Source: Sclerodactyla briareus (Eukaryota > Echinodermata > Holothuroidea > Dendrochirotida > Sclerodactylidae). Taken from it: a DNA stretch of 64,000 nt. The notes under the pieces are model-generated. The model did no database searches. It saw only the letters and a list, made by a program, of their open reading frames with translations, and was not told where the DNA came from. The translations under genes and the position numbers were made by a program. The stretch covers positions 186,001 through 250,000 of the forward strand of contig JAODTK010002076.1 in NCBI GenBank assembly GCA_026419785.1. The letters are read 5' to 3'. Shown here in pieces: positions 1 through 14,249 of the stretch (the first letter of the stretch is position 1; the number at the start of each line of letters is the position of its first letter).

Positions 1-2189
1 ATTTCTTTACAATCTGGCAGCCAAAACCCTTCGCTCACCTCTATTCTATGCATTTACAAACTGCCCAGTAAAATTACGCCAACAGACCGATGTGATTATT
101 TATCTTTCTTTTCAAGAAGTTCTTCTTTTTTGTTGAATAATTCATAGCGGCAAGCCAATATATTTTTGGAACCCATAAACAAATTCGGAATCCTAACGAA
201 ACCCACCCTTGGAGCACCCCTCTAAAAAAAAACAATAAAATTCTCGCAGCGTCAAATTCAGGGCAAGAAGTATTCTCATTTTTAATACCTTATCCACACA
301 GGAAGGAAATGGAGCGGAATAATAACATCATAGAGAAGCGGTAAACAATAATTGTGTATTTCGAAGAATAGACCAGGCCTATAGCAGCGGTGACAAATCA
401 TGAGGGCATTTCAGCATATTGTCTGACCATAAGCTGGTGATGCCAGTCAATACTATTCAAACAAATTAGCGCACACGAAGCACACAGAAGAGGAGCGTGT
501 GGGGTAATTCTTTCCTCTCAGATCTCGGGCAAACTGGAACAAGCGCACTTGATAATTAAATGTCAGCACTCTGATGCGCTCCAGGTGTAACTGGATTGAT
601 ACCCCCAGCATTCACTCTCCTATAGCCGACAGTACAAGGAAGGTAGAGAGGCTATGGGGAACTATTTACGGATAAGCGCGGGTTGTCGTTAGAGCACCGC
701 AGCAAGGTGTCTATGTGTGATAACTTTGTTAAGGCAGTGAGTTCACCCATAGGCTTCAATTGTAGGACCTATGATCTTGGTTGAAACAGTAAGATGGGTT
801 TTTATTCTAAGTTAAATGCTACATTGCAAGCTGCAGATTGCCTGCAGTCCATGACTTTGATAATCTGTGACATATTCGGAGGGAGATTATCAGGAAATAT
901 CAATGCATTTTGGTGGCTGTTGTAATCCAAAAATGCCTACTCAGTTGACTCTGAAAAAACAGACACTAATTGGCGCAGTTTACGCCTACAGCTCCCACCA
1001 AACACTATATATAGCTACCACCGCTGTCTAATGAATATTGAACCCTGAACACCACCAAATATTGATTGGATACGGTTAATGAGTAGGAATTTGTTGACCC
1101 GTCGTCCGTGCTATGCTAGAAACAACGGCAGTCAAACTGTGATTCCGCCTTTGCTACTCGGTAGTTTGAACGCACTCTCTATGCGTGAAGTCTAAAACAG
1201 ATCCATACACTCACTGCACAGAGTTGTCCTTGTTATGAGGCAGTCTGGCAAGCTAGTGATACAAGCGAAACGTGCCTAACACATGACATTTCACAATATG
1301 GGAGAAAGGAAGCCTTCATCCAGGTTTTCCTGAGTAGAAAATTGAATTAATCACATCCACTGTGATAGTTCAGTTCTTAACAAAACCAAGGTTATGATCA
1401 GTGAAGCAGGGGTTATTGCCGACTCAAGAAAGAGGTGCACCCATGCACAGTCTGCCAAAAACAAAGATATCAAGATAAAAATCCAAATTTAACGCCAAAG
1501 TTTATTGTACAAAGCACACAGGAAATATGCCGACCTAGCCTGCGTTTGCTGCCATAAATCATAACATATCAGTTGTAACTGGGCATATAAAAGATTCTGA
1601 GCAGCAATTGCAGTAATTCAACATTTTTCAGCACCTGCACTGAAAGGCTGCAATTTTCTTTCGGTGAATAATTGAATACCAAATTTGATAGAACAATTGT
1701 GACAACTGTGATGCCATCAGCGAACTATTTCATTTAGAATAATGAATCGGTAGAGCCTTCCAACCCCAGTCAAGTGCCTATAAATAAACCTGCTGGTCAA
1801 TATTATATTTTCTTTATATAAAGCGCTTTCATGGAAGCATATGGAACCAGTCACAGATTTTGGTTTTCCACATATGACTTGGATTAATTACTGTAGCAAC
1901 CTAAACTACAATGTTCAATTAGGCTTATGCAGTTTGTCTGACCAAGAGCACAAATTGTAAAACAATGCTTCGGCTTCACATTTCCTGTATGTGCCATACC
2001 CACTTCATGAATCAACATCGGGGGAACAGCCTTGACAGTTTCCACTCCCTTGTTTTTATTTGGAGCTTGTGGTGACACCGATAAATACTGCCATGAATGA
2101 GAGGCTTGTGGTGGCTCCATAATAAGATGCAAAACTTCACACTATAGCATGCACTAGATGCATCAGTTACTGTAGGGTCAAGGTTAGGT

Positions 2190-2400
2190 GGGGGAGGGGG
2201 GGGGGGTAAGCTTAGAAATCTTGAATCTTGAAATACGCTAATTAGCGGAAATGCTTCCTCTGTCCCTTAACAGCTATGGGAATGTTTCGTTTTACCGCTT
2301 TCAAGCTTGAACCCACATGGTCAAATTGGCCAGAGACAGAAAAATGTTAAATTTGAACCTGCGTTGAAAACTAGCAGCACCAGGCCATAACCCCTTTTCC
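2190..2400 (+). repeat. Dispersed repeat, copy 1
   Basis: This shares GGGGGTAAGCTTAGAAA, then AATTAG(C/T)GGAAATG and (A/G)TT(T/C)(C/T)GTTT-type blocks in order with 58030-58260. Diverged; full boundaries are not defined. Confidence 0.5.
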
Positions 2401-3591
2401 CTGTTTGTTAGTTATATATGATCATTTTCTCCATCCCAATGCCCAGGCAGCGCCTCAGGCACGACACCCCTGAAAATCCTCAGTATCACCTGACCCTTAT
2501 TCGACCCTGAACCTATCAGACTGCAGCCTCTTGGATAGATTTTACTGCTACATCATCTAGTCTAGGAGGCCAGGGAAGGTAGATCATGAACCGAACAACA
2601 TACAGTGTAAGGTAGAGAAAACAGTGAACTGCTTCAAAGACATATATACACCCCTGTAGGTGTAGGTACAGCTGTGTGTAATACCCCAATACTCATTAAC
2701 TGTTTTTAATTTTGTCAAGTTCAGCACAGGCCAATCAAATCTAGTGAGAGCAGCTAATAGATCAACAAAGCTGACAGCCTTTTCAGCCTTTGGGAACGAA
2801 GGTGGTTTGATGACAATAAATCACTCTTTGAACAAGAGGCTTCGAAGATAGATGGCAACAGTTCCATGTCAAATGTTAATCACCAGGACCTGTGTGCAAA
2901 ACCACTGTGTGGTCACTGTTGTGCACCTTGTCAATTGTACGAAGCAACCACTTGAAAATTACGCACTAGGAGGCCAGCATTTTCTACATAATCTGGGTAA
3001 ATTAACTCACCCCAGAGCGGCGTTTGAAATAATGCCGAACATCTAAGCAATTTGGGGAGGGGGGGATTTAAAAAACCAGTAGGCTTGTCTATCAGTTTGT
3101 GTAAAAATCGATGATATGCTGACTATGCACTTCCAAAGGGCAGCAAACCTTGCCTCATTTGAGGAAGCATTTCGCGATGCTACACCAGCTATTCCAAACA
3201 CCGCCCCAAAGACAGCTTTACAACTGACCTTTCAGGGCGTGAGGCATGTATGGGAGTAACTTTGGATTGTAAAATGCACTACATTGGCAGACAAAGGCCA
3301 GGGTTATTGGTGGTGCATGGTAAAATTGATCAAAGGCATTATTCTCTCATACAGAAGACCACATTTGAACTTTAACTCACAATTTCTGAGTTAGTGTTGA
3401 TGAGACACCTGACCAAAATTCAAACATTAGTCAAACATGAATGGTTGAGAGAGGAGTTGGAGCGATGGTCCATGGTCGATTAATTATAATGATAACATTC
3501 ACAGATAGGAGAAATAGAGCATGACCGGCTGTTAATCTCAGCGATCATTTGAGCAAGCAAAGATGAATCATACCCCCCTTCCCACCCCTAC

Positions 3592-3720
3592 CAGTGAACA
3601 AATTTAGTCGTCTCATGTAGTCCGCATCCAGAAATCCCCTCAACAGGACTACCATGCACCCTAAAGTTGTGAGTTTGTCGTGTAATTTGGGGCGTCTCGG
3701 ACAGCCTAAATTGTTCACTG
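3592..3720. mobile_element. Short MITE with CAGTGAACAAATTTAG ends, copy 1
   Basis: A 129-bp element starts CAGTGAACAAATTTAG and ends CTAAATTGTTCACTG. It shares GTAGTCCGCATCCAGA and AGGACTACC with the element at 21797-22131. CAGTG ends suggest a hAT-type origin, but no clear 8-bp target duplication is visible. Confidence 0.68.
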
Positions 3721-6700
3721 ATCATAGTTGATCAGTACGGTCAACCAGCCTCAGCATAACAACGGACTGTGATCAATTTATTTGCCTGAAAATTATTTCA
3801 TCAATTGAATATCGGGGTACGAGCCTCCAGCAGTCTTGATAATAAATGGAAACCCCAAAATCCCTGCTACTATCGATGCAGAAGCAAACATGTCCACTCT
3901 TGCAAATGCACACAGACAGGACTTATCAATTGATTATGATGAAGCAAATTTCCAAAGAAGATTCCTGCCAAGCCGGCAACGCTAATTGCATTTAGGCCGT
4001 AGCTTGTCAACTCCATTCTACCAGTGAGTGATCATACATCCAATATTCTCTTAATTATCAACACCGCAACCCAGAATGCATCCCACATGAAGATAGGTGA
4101 AAGGTGTGCACATCCATCTACAATTCATGAGCAAGTGTGGCAAACCAGCGGCGCGTGGATGGTGGATCGACAACTCGCTATGGCCGATGCCAAGGCTAGT
4201 ACGGCCGTCCTTCTGGACTGAAATGAATTTCTGCAAACGAATGACATGGTATCCATTTGAGCGACATGCCCTAGGTTAGCTGTTGTTTAGATAATCTGAG
4301 AAGGCCACATTTATCTCCTTGCTTGCTACCGTACTTTACTATTTCGGGCCTTCATAAAAGACCCCTTCTTGGAGAATTTGACAATAGAGTGTTTTTGGTC
4401 GGAGCCTGAATGTAAATTTTTAGGGTCCTTTTTCACATTTCCTCCGCAAAATCGCACTTCACGTCCTTGTTTCCGGACACCCCTCTGATAAGTCCAATGA
4501 AATTTAATACATCGATATTTCACACTGGATGTTTTTGTTTGTGACATCATGAAACGCACCACCATCGTAGCTCACTAGGTTTTATAAGACGATGATATGC
4601 CCTCCTTTAAGTATGACTAGTTCTGGTTGAAGTTTTTTGCTTATTACATATGATACAGTGTACTGTGGCCCAAGCGCAGACCATTTGTGTACGCCAATAA
4701 ACATTCCATTCTCATTTTCGATAATGTTAATGCATTTAGCTGGCTCCTATCACTATGGAAGCCAGCACCAATCCGTCCTCAGACTACACACATGCACGTC
4801 AGTATCCATCAAATCAGGGTGGCTATGAAATGTAAACTGTGCCGTTCGAGGTCACATAATTATATGGTACGCCCTCAATTTAAACGTACCTTCCTGGTTA
4901 TCAAAATCAACTAGAGATGCATCTTCAGATTTGCTTAGCCAACACCTTAGATGGACCAATTTTGAGTTTTTATTCCAACTGTGACCAAACTTATTTTCTG
5001 TTTTTCTTGAGTGTGTCTATTGTCAAATAAGAAACAGTCAACAGCATTCATGTGACCTACTACACACATAGCAATTTTATGGTCACTAATCTAATCTAGC
5101 AACTCTTCCTCTCCCAATTTGCATGGCTACCACACTTGAGAAAGGTATTTACTGTACGTTTACCTTATCTCTTGTCTGGCTTCACTAGTGTTTTTGCACC
5201 AACATATGACACAAAATAACCCACAACACCCTGCTGAGTCCCTATCTATGGTGGGGAAAAAATCCCTAACATATATACCTGGTCTATTTCTGTCTTGATG
5301 TGTGGGGATAGTGAGGGTCATGTAATGAGAGACAGGCTGAGAATATTATTTGCCCCAAAACATGCTGAGAATATTAAATTTCTGCACCTTGGTAATTTCC
5401 CTGGGGAGCTGATCCCATTACAGTTTGGGTGGGGACTCAACGACTAAAGGCTAGGCTGTTAAGGCTCTAATTACCGAGAGGAAACACCCAAGACACAATT
5501 TTAGATGCTGGTCATTTCGTTGATGCCCAGAAGCGGGTACAATTCGAAATTTCTGCACTTCTGAACTTTTGCTGGGGCATGCTCACACCTAAACCAGGAC
5601 GATAAACAAACATTTATTATAACTATTTTTCACCATTGGAAAAGATCCTTTCTACATGTTCATCCCTGGGTGGTATATCTCTCCTCAATCATATCAATAG
5701 GTTGAGAAATGGCGGTTGTGTGGTTTTGTAAGAATAACAGGACCCAAAGTGACTGCTGGAGTTATTTGGCTACCTTCAACATTGGGTCATTGCTATCGTC
5801 ACTGACAATATATGATATGATATTAATAAAGGCAACCTGGGTTAGCTTTCTTCAATACACAGGTTTCCATACATCACATCCTGGTATAAAGGATTATTGA
5901 GATTATAATTAGGCCTGCCCACACTGAAATACTGAATGATAAAAAATATTGGTTAAACACATACCAAGATAATGATGAGCCAGTCATCATCCAGGAGAAT
6001 GTTATATTTGATGTTACAGTACAGATCATTCAGAAGATTTATATTAGCTCTTGGCACGATATTGTGTGCTTTTATCACTAGAATGTGACCACTTCAATTT
6101 GATCGTTATCGTTATGGCGTAACTGAGGCCTATATATAGACCGTTTCCATGCACATAGGCACGGAAGTGAGCAGGCGGGCGATTTTACATGCCCGCCAGT
6201 GTTGTAGTTTGTCATAAATTTCTGGGGATTTCCCTGTATCTTACTGGCTTGTAAGCACGGTAACTTGCAGGGTAGACAACCATTTTATGTTCAACTCATG
6301 TTTCAAACAACACTCGTAGTAATTGTTTCAATACTCATAATAATATCTAAATATATTTTCTCTATTTTTAATGGCCAGACACCTATTTGAACACATATTG
6401 CATGTTTTAAAACCATTGATGTGTCAAATATATGCTAATCAAATCTTCAAAACATGTCAATTTGGAGTTCTAATCGTTTCGTTTGGCGCTTATCGTTCAC
6501 ATTTAGGTTTAAACACCAGTATGCGTCCGATGTTCAACAAATGGGGGAGGAGGTGCATGATTGTGTTAAAACGCGGCACTGCCCGCGTCCACGCATGGAA
6601 AAAGGGTTACCCACAAGTGCCCGCCCGCCTGTGTGCATGGAAACACAGCTTAACAACAGGATCAATTGAATCATGGCTAAGGAATACTTCAATCTACAAG

Positions 6701-9700
6701 TGACAATATCAGAAGGTCTACACCAGCGCAAAGGCAGTTGGAATGCGGTTGTCCCAGGACGGAAGCAATTTCTGGGTTTTTTTTTTTTTTCGTATCATAA
6801 ATTGACTTGCCTATGAATTTTACCTTTTATACATTAATTTCATATGGCCAAACCCGCTAACCCCCAAATATCACTCCGAGTTGACCCGATCAGTATAATT
6901 GGCTATTGCAAATTGCTCGGACTGTGATGTCACATAAAGGGGGACTGGGGAGGTGAGTGATACAAGTCAATGTAAAACAAGTACTCCGAAAAACATCGGT
7001 AAAAACTCAGGAATTAAGACTGAGATTAGATTATTTACAAGTTAGTAGAGGAAATCTCTTTCATTTCTGGTGAATACTCTGTTTGTCTTCCTGTTATCAG
7101 GAAGCAAAATTTCAGCATTGACTGTGTAGAGAGTGTATGGGAGGCTCTTTGGGGTGTCGAGTTTTTATGCTTCCCTTTTCCACCTGTGCTCGTTGGAGAT
7201 AAATCTACTACATGACCATGGGACCAAATGCAAATGATCGACTGAGTTCATTCCATATTCATCACAGTGTCTCACTTATCAGAGGGCTTACAAATCCACA
7301 AGAAAATTACGATGATAAAGTGCTATGATTAATTTGCATTTTCAGACAGATAACAATAATAAAAAATAGATTCATGATAGCGCCAAATCAGCAAACAGTT
7401 GTGCTCTAGGCGCTTAACAAAGGCACATCAAGCAACAAGAAAGATTAAAGTAATGAATTCTTCAGCGTAGTCAAAAATGTGGAAAGTTTTTCACAACGTC
7501 TAATAAGACATTAATTTCCAATGAAATTTTTACATTTTATCGGAATAGAAGCAATTTTCTAATATGCACAATTGCAGTTTCCTTCATTTTGCCATTCATT
7601 CACATCACTCACTTCACATTAGGATATCTCTGACACAGCAATTACTCCATTAAATTATGGCCTCTGTCGGCAGCCGGCAGCTACTGTAGCCAGCAGCGCT
7701 AGAGAGAGGTGACTCATCTCCCCATGAATAATTCTCTGATTGGCTGGTACGCGGGGAGAGACGGATTCATTAACCTTCCATCTACCTCAAGAGCAGACAT
7801 GACGCATGGAAACGCGAGAACTTCTATCCTGCGAAAACAGCTCCCCACCGCAACCGCTGTCGTTTACAACCTGTGTTATGTTCCTGTATGCGAATAGTCG
7901 ATTGTACAGTAGTAAGTGCTCGCATGAAACCACCTCTCTCCAAGTGTATATACAACAAATTTCACATCAATTGTCCTAAAGTCTCTCAGAATCTGGTCCC
8001 GAACAGAACCTGCTTATACATGACCAGCGGTAAAGTCACTGCCAAATGCTGATATCACATTATATACATAGGAGCAAAGTTACCTACTGTATAAAGTACG
8101 CTGAATAGGGCGGTATAGTGACTGTCTATATGAAGCTTATAGGCACAATAAATTAGCTGCCCAGTGTACAATTAGCCTGGAATAGGCTGAGCATATGACC
8201 CACTGCTCATAGCATTCACCATTGCAGTTTACACTGGAACCCTCAGGTCTCTCGAAGAATGTAACCAATTCGCTCCAATCTTTGCTTTAAGGCTTTATTA
8301 TGTCAGCACTCAGTTAAGATAAGCAATTTTGTTGCAGACAGCTTTGAAAGAACTACTGCCCACAGGTCCCTATTGTACTACCTGTTTGTACTCACGGCGA
8401 CCTCTAGACTAAGTTATATGAATTATGAATGTGAATTTACTCACCTCTAGCTTATAATGTGAGTGGGTTCATGTGAGGACAATTCACTTATAGAATCGCA
8501 ATGAATTATTCATCAAGAGGTAGAGGCACAAAGATTTGTGAATTTCAATACTGCCATAACTACCTGTACATGTGTATGAGTCGATAAATTGTTTTGCCCC
8601 ACAGCTGAATCGCACAGCTTCCTCTCCTGTGCTCTTATTATGGACCCTAGCTATGTTCAGCTGGGACAGGCCATTACAGTGTATCCATGCAAGAGACATT
8701 GCAATGTTATAATTGCCATTTCTGCAATATAATATGTTGGCTATACCACTAACCTAGTTCCAAGCAAATTTGATAACAGTTATCTTCCAAAGTTCCCATG
8801 ATTGTTTTCTTACGAAAAATGTCACTAAAATGTACCCCCTCTTTCTTGTCACAGTAAGAGCTAAGCAGCAGTTGCTGATTGTATACTGATTACATAACAA
8901 CACAAAGTTCAGTGCTATCAGTTGATTGATACCCGTGAGACAACTTCTACTACCCCACAGACTAGACCTAATTGTTTTAATTAGGGACTTCCCCTTCCCT
9001 GTGACATCTCCACTATTGTTGATGCATCCTCCCACAGTTGCTGATAAAGAGTATGACAACTATATAATCAATAGACAATAGCGGAACTACACAGAACTTC
9101 AGTGTTACACAAAACCATCGGAACAGGGTCGAATATAAGCACAACAGAAGAGATTGAAAAGTAGGGGTAGTCTAGCCATTATGGTCACACCCCCTACATC
9201 GAATATCTGGTTCAGTCGCACACATATCCCGACCTGGACCAAGTCTGCTAGTGAACGTTCTTCTCTCAAAGTGCCTAAAACCAAGATATGGAGACTACTC
9301 TTCCATAGCCTGCTGAAGCCTCAAATGGTCACCACTTAGGAGGTTGGAAATTCTCCAACAGTCTGACTGCAGAAAATCTTGGTTGGAAATACCTTCGTTC
9401 ATGTCTCTTTGAGGCAGCTATTACTTTACGTGTATTTTTGTTTAATAGGCATTCATTAAAGCACTTTGAGCCCTTCTTTTGAAGAAAACACTATACATAC
9501 AAGATTATTTCATATAGAATTAGAAGTATGGAGACAAGTTGCGGTGTTTTGGTAGTATGAAGTGTGGAAAACTGACCTGAAGAATCATTCCGACCTATAC
9601 CAATGGACCCAGGATAACTATCTCTGGAAGAATAATGAAGGCTGTCATGGATCATATAGGGGATTGCACTAGCCACCACATTGAAATGCTATATTTATTT

Positions 9701-10675
9701 GAATACCACAAAGGTTATGATTTCCCTGCCAACTGCAAACATCAAAATCTTGTGCAATCGAACACATTTGCATCTTCTCTGGAAGTAAGGCCAATCCACG
9801 TTTACCAGAAATTAAGTTGAAGTGTAATGATATGTTTAATTAGTGAACTTCAATAACTTCAGTAGTTCCCGATGTGAAGCTAAATTAGAAGAAATTTGGT
9901 TAACAAACGAGGGAGTAATTATGCAAAATTCATCACAGTTATGAGAATCGCTGTGTTAGATGGAATGTACTTGTACTAACTGTACAGTGTGTCAATTGTC
10001 AGCTCCCTGAATTACCTGTTCTTGTCCCAAATGACCCATGGCACAAGTTCACAGAGCATGTGCAAAACATATCTCCCGAACTTGCTTATTACTGGTGAGA
10101 AACACTGGATGAGAGAGCCCTTACCCCTTAACCTGCCTTTAATAGCTCACTGTCTTAACCTAACCTCACCAAGATCTGGATTGAAAGCTCCATAAAAACA
10201 TCATTATTCTATCTTTGCTTCCACCAGGTGAGTCTTCCCTGACCTTCAGTACAAGGTAGGCCAATAGTAGGCATCTCTCCCTTCCCCATAAACTTTTTAC
10301 GATCCTGATTGTGCAATATTGGCTAACCCCTGCTTTTCCTGAGGGCTAAGCCCAATATTTCCTAAACACTGGTCAACATTGTTTTCTCTTGCACATGGTC
10401 AAAGACAGTTTCCTGTCCTAAGCAGTAGAGAGAGTATGCCTATACCCAGCCCATAGGAATTGAGATGAATTACTCCCCCAAATTCCCATCATTGGGGCTC
10501 CATTAATAGAGCTCACCTTTGTTTTGCCAAGACATAGCTCAAGTCACTCATAAGGCTCTATATGGATCCAAGGTTTGAAGTCCCCTGGTTTCAGATTCAG
10601 AAGTTGAGGGAAGAGTGTAACCATGCTCATTTTCGCTCCAGTAGTAAGACCGAGCTTCAGGCTTCCTAAGCTTAA

Positions 10676-11107
10676 AGGGAAATTCCAGCCCAAAATATTA
10701 AAATTCATATGATTGTGCATTAAAAATCATGCCAATCAAACTGTGTTTGCATGTTCACCCCCCCCCACCCCCACCCGTAGCATGTTCCGTTATATTATAA
10801 AGTTATGAATTTTCAAAGATTAACAAATAATCACTGCTAATTTGGCAATTTCGCAAATTGGCAACATTTGATGACGTCATATCTACCAATTTGCGAGAAA
10901 ATGTTAAGAAATATGTCTTTTCCCTTATGATTGGTAGATATGACGTCACAGAAAGGTTGCCAGTTTGCCGAAATCAGCAAATTATATGAAAATTGAGGGT
11001 GCCATATCTTCCCAACCAAAACATGTAGGAAACCTGGAACAAGTGATAGTTGATGATTTTTTATCTCTTCAACATAAGAAGAGTAATAATTTGGCTGGAA
11101 TTTCCCT
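10676..11107. mobile_element. TTAA-flanked MITE, copy 1
   Basis: A 432-bp element has perfect terminal inverted repeats (AGGGAAATTCCAGCC and its complement) flanked by TTAA on both sides (10672-10675 and 11108-11111), the target-site signature of piggyBac-type transposition. Internally it carries a second inverted pair, TGACGTCATATCTACCAA and its complement, around 10872-10948. It has no coding capacity. Copy 2 lies at 19846-20287. Confidence 0.85.
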
Positions 11108-11171
11108 TTAAGGCTAAGACGTTTCTACCAATCTTGTCTTCTCTGCCACAAGCGCATGTCCCCATTTTGTT

Positions 11172-11350
11172 AGTTTTTGGAACAGAGGTGGACCAGAAGA
11201 GTTATTAAAGCTTAATAGCATCCTTACCTTTGCCTCACCAAGACCAAGCTCAAGGCTTTCAGTTTTTGGAACAGAGGTGGACCAGAAGAGTTTATTAAAG
11301 CTTAATAGCATCCTTACCTTTGCCTCACCAAGACCAAGCTCAAGGCTTTC
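11172..11350 (-). repeat. Tandem 90-bp duplication of the KLC exon 2 end and its splice donor
   Basis: The segments 11172-11260 (89 bp) and 11261-11350 (90 bp) are identical except for one T in a T-run. Each carries the last 33 bases of KLC exon 2, the donor GTAAGG and about 57 bases of intron. The two donors are exactly 90 bp apart and the reading frame stays open between them. Splicing from the downstream donor would add 30 residues in frame, repeating SLELGLGEAK. It may be a real recent duplication or an assembly artefact. Confidence 0.9.
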
Positions 11351-11486
11351 CAAAGACTTTTCAATCATTCTTTCTTCTCTTCCACAAGGTTTGAGTCCCC
11401 CTGTCCTTGGTCCTTCTTGACCATCTTAAGAGACTGGTATAAACTGTTCAGTATATCATTGTGTTCATTCTTTAGTTGCTCAAGAC
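11318..11486 (-). CDS. KLC: Kinesin light chain, coiled-coil exon 2
   Basis: This exon encodes the start of the KLC heptad-repeat coiled coil, which binds the kinesin heavy chain stalk. Visible peptide includes GLEQLKNEHNDILNSLYQ, then SNLVEEKKE and, after a one-base frame change, MIEKSLESLELGLGEAK. These are family hallmarks (GLE.L..EH..IL, SNLVEEK, KSLE.LELGL.EA). The acceptor is strong (cttcccag at about 11487-11494) and the donor is GGCAAAG|GTAAGG (11312-11317). An A is missing in GAATGATT (expected GAAATGATT), so the raw frame hits TGA. The TPR exons are not found to the left and must lie beyond position 1. The last 33 bases and the donor are duplicated 90 bp downstream (see 11172-11350). 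From memory the peptide is especially close to sea urchin KLC. Confidence 0.93.
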
Positions 11487-14249
11487 CTGGGAAGACAATA
11501 TAAAGGAGACATGTCATTCACAGAAAAACAATTTGATTTTTTTTTATTAGGCTATGAATTATATTACTATAAGTTAAAGATTGGTTGGAAAGAGCTATGC
11601 TTCTTTTTGCAGATAAATTGTCTGTGTAGTGTGTAAGGTACCAACACAATGACAATCTTCATGGGGTTAACATGCTGTAAAACACACAGAACTTTGTAAA
11701 AAATAGGGGTGAGATTCACCATTCCACTGGATGCTATGAGTTATTAAAATCTTAGCAAGAGGGCTAAGCTCTCAACAGAGGTACCCAAGATCTCTCAGAC
11801 CCTTTCAAGTGAATTGCATGACCTGGTAAATATTTCTGTGGACTTTCAGTGATCACATGAGCACTGCAAACATTTTCCCAATTTATCCAAGAAAAAAAAA
11901 AATCCTACTGCTACCACATCATTACTCCCACCTGCTATGGGGATTAGACATTGTACACTTGGGTGTTCAACCACGCCTTATCGTGTCACATTTTGAGGTT
12001 GATATTATTGTGTATTATGATTGATCCACATGAAGAGCATCATTAAATAATGCATGCACCTCATAGATACACCAAGGAAATGATCAATCTTTTCAGGGAG
12101 ACAATAATTACACACCACTGAGGCAAGATGATACATCATGCTATATATTATTCATCACACTTCCTAGAAATGTGATGTCATGAAAGAGCCTATAATATTG
12201 TAAATGCCCATTTGAGCAATTTTTATTCACATTCCAAACAAACACTTTGTTCGAATTAATGTAAATGACACATCCGTGTAGGTAGTCCTATAATAACATG
12301 CTATATGTAGTTAACGGCATTATTATTAAGTGTCGAGACACGAGCATGAGTGGGCAATACCACCCCCCTGCAGTAGGACTGGTTGAGCACACAACATGAA
12401 TACTTCCGCTCAAAGTACTTTATACTACCCCAGCAATGACAAATGGATAGGCTGTGCACCCCTTATGAAGTCCTAACAAAATGTAGTTTCAGACTCAGGC
12501 TACAACTACCACAGTCTTGATATTTGGACAAGCTTTATTAAGCTTTATAAGGAAAATCCTAATCGCAAAGAACTTGAGTTACAGTAGAGCCGCCCAGCTG
12601 AAAATAACACCACAAATAATATCACATAACACACTGCAGTGAACCTTCAGTCATCATTGAGGGAGCCTGATTAAAGGAAAGCTATTTTATTGTTATTTTC
12701 CTAATCCTGTAAAATAGCAGTTTCTACAAACAGAATGGGTTTGTGAAATCTGTGAACTACGAGTACTTACCCTTATCATCCAGCAAACACTCCCAGGTCC
12801 GGGATAGAGAGGGAGGGGGAGGGACAGGGAAGGGACCCAAGTGAGGAAAGGACCCCAGGAAGGAAAAGGAGGCAAGGGCGCAGGGGTGAGGTAGAGGGAA
12901 GGAGAGGAAACCGGGTACTGACTAACCTACAAACCCGAACACCCCCATAAATAATGCCAAAACCCAACATGCGAACCTCGGCAGAGGTAAGAGACAAGCC
13001 CACTTGTGTTGTACCACACAAGTGAATGTTAGGCAAAGGGAGGCACACACACTCTCCACAGCCTAGGTTAGGCGCAGCCAAGGCTGTAGACAGTGATGAG
13101 GGGCGAAACAAAATCAACCAAAACATCGCGAATCCAAATGATACAGTACACTTTCAAAAACTGCTCTTAAGCCATGCTAGATGAGTAGCTTTGGTTCTCA
13201 ACCAACTATTATAACCCTTTGGTCAAAATGTTTGTAAATTCTCAATACCGAGAACACTAGGAACAGACAAATAGTCGGGCAAGAAGGAAGTGCGATGGGG
13301 TTGCCAACCTGGTACTATGTGAACGTAGCTATTGGGGTGGTGCGTGGTTGATAAGGGGTCTTAGGTAGAGTGTGTAAAATAGATTCTTCTATCGCCTCTA
13401 TCAAAATTTCAGGAGAACATCAACACCACTGAAAGAGAAAGCCATGGCATAAAAGTCGATGAGTCTAATTGCGAGAGTTTAACGGTGTTTGGGAGAATTC
13501 ACACAAAGATTGTACAAGATAGCTGTTCTGATGGCTCATTTTTTTTTGTGTTTATTCTGTTTCGTTGATGTGCCTACAGGGTTGTCTCTCATAGATGACA
13601 TCTTACTAACCAAAATTGTGGAAAATTAGGGCCAGTTTCAGTATTCTATACCCAAATATTTTGTTCATCATTTCAGCCTAAGCTTGTCCAAATATTTACC
13701 AAGATTCGACATCTCTTGTTAAATTTTCACAGACTTAGGTTGGAGCTGAAATCCCAGAAAAGATGCAGCCCTAACTGTTTGGGTGTTATGTGGTTTATAC
13801 AATTATAAAATATGGTCTTTTCCTGGTATGACACCATTGCGATGCTGTATCAAATGTACTTTTTTCACGGAAGTTCTTGCACCACCACTGAGGTCCCTGT
13901 ATGTGTGCCTTTGTCTAGCTGCATGCTTTTAGTGTCAACAATTGATGCTATAGTCTCCAAGAACTGCCAGTCACTAAACAAAGACAATGCAGATTATGAC
14001 ACATGGCATATCCACTGACAAGATCTGCAATGTAATGTGTATTTTATAATATCCTCCTGTAATAGTATCAGTCCCATCTAGTTTCCCATCATATGCAGCA
14101 ACAGTAGTATTACTGTGGGCTGCGACACATCCAACTCGACTGTCTGTTCTAGCATTGTCCAATTCAATTTCTACCCATTCAGGAAGGCCATTTCAGCCAT
14201 TCAGTGAACCACGGCTGTCCTTGATCATGGTGAGGGCTCATCTATAACT

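Larger units (their letters stand above)
1..11317 (-). other. KLC: KLC intron 2 (left end open)
   Basis: No further KLC exon is recognisable between exon 2 and the left window edge. In particular I do not find the conserved QVRRL..EN.WLRDELA stretch or any TPR sequence on the minus strand. The region holds a small MITE (3592-3720), a dispersed-repeat copy (2190-2400), a TTAA-flanked MITE (10676-11107), poly-G and poly-T tracts, and otherwise AT-rich DNA with only short chance frames. Confidence 0.7.

Noticed and set aside
12776-13126. 116-codon minus-strand frame in KLC intron 1, ending near a GTAAGT donor
   Set aside because: Composition follows a pyrimidine-rich tract, there is no acceptor and no match to KLC; the KLC frame passes directly from exon 1 to exon 2.
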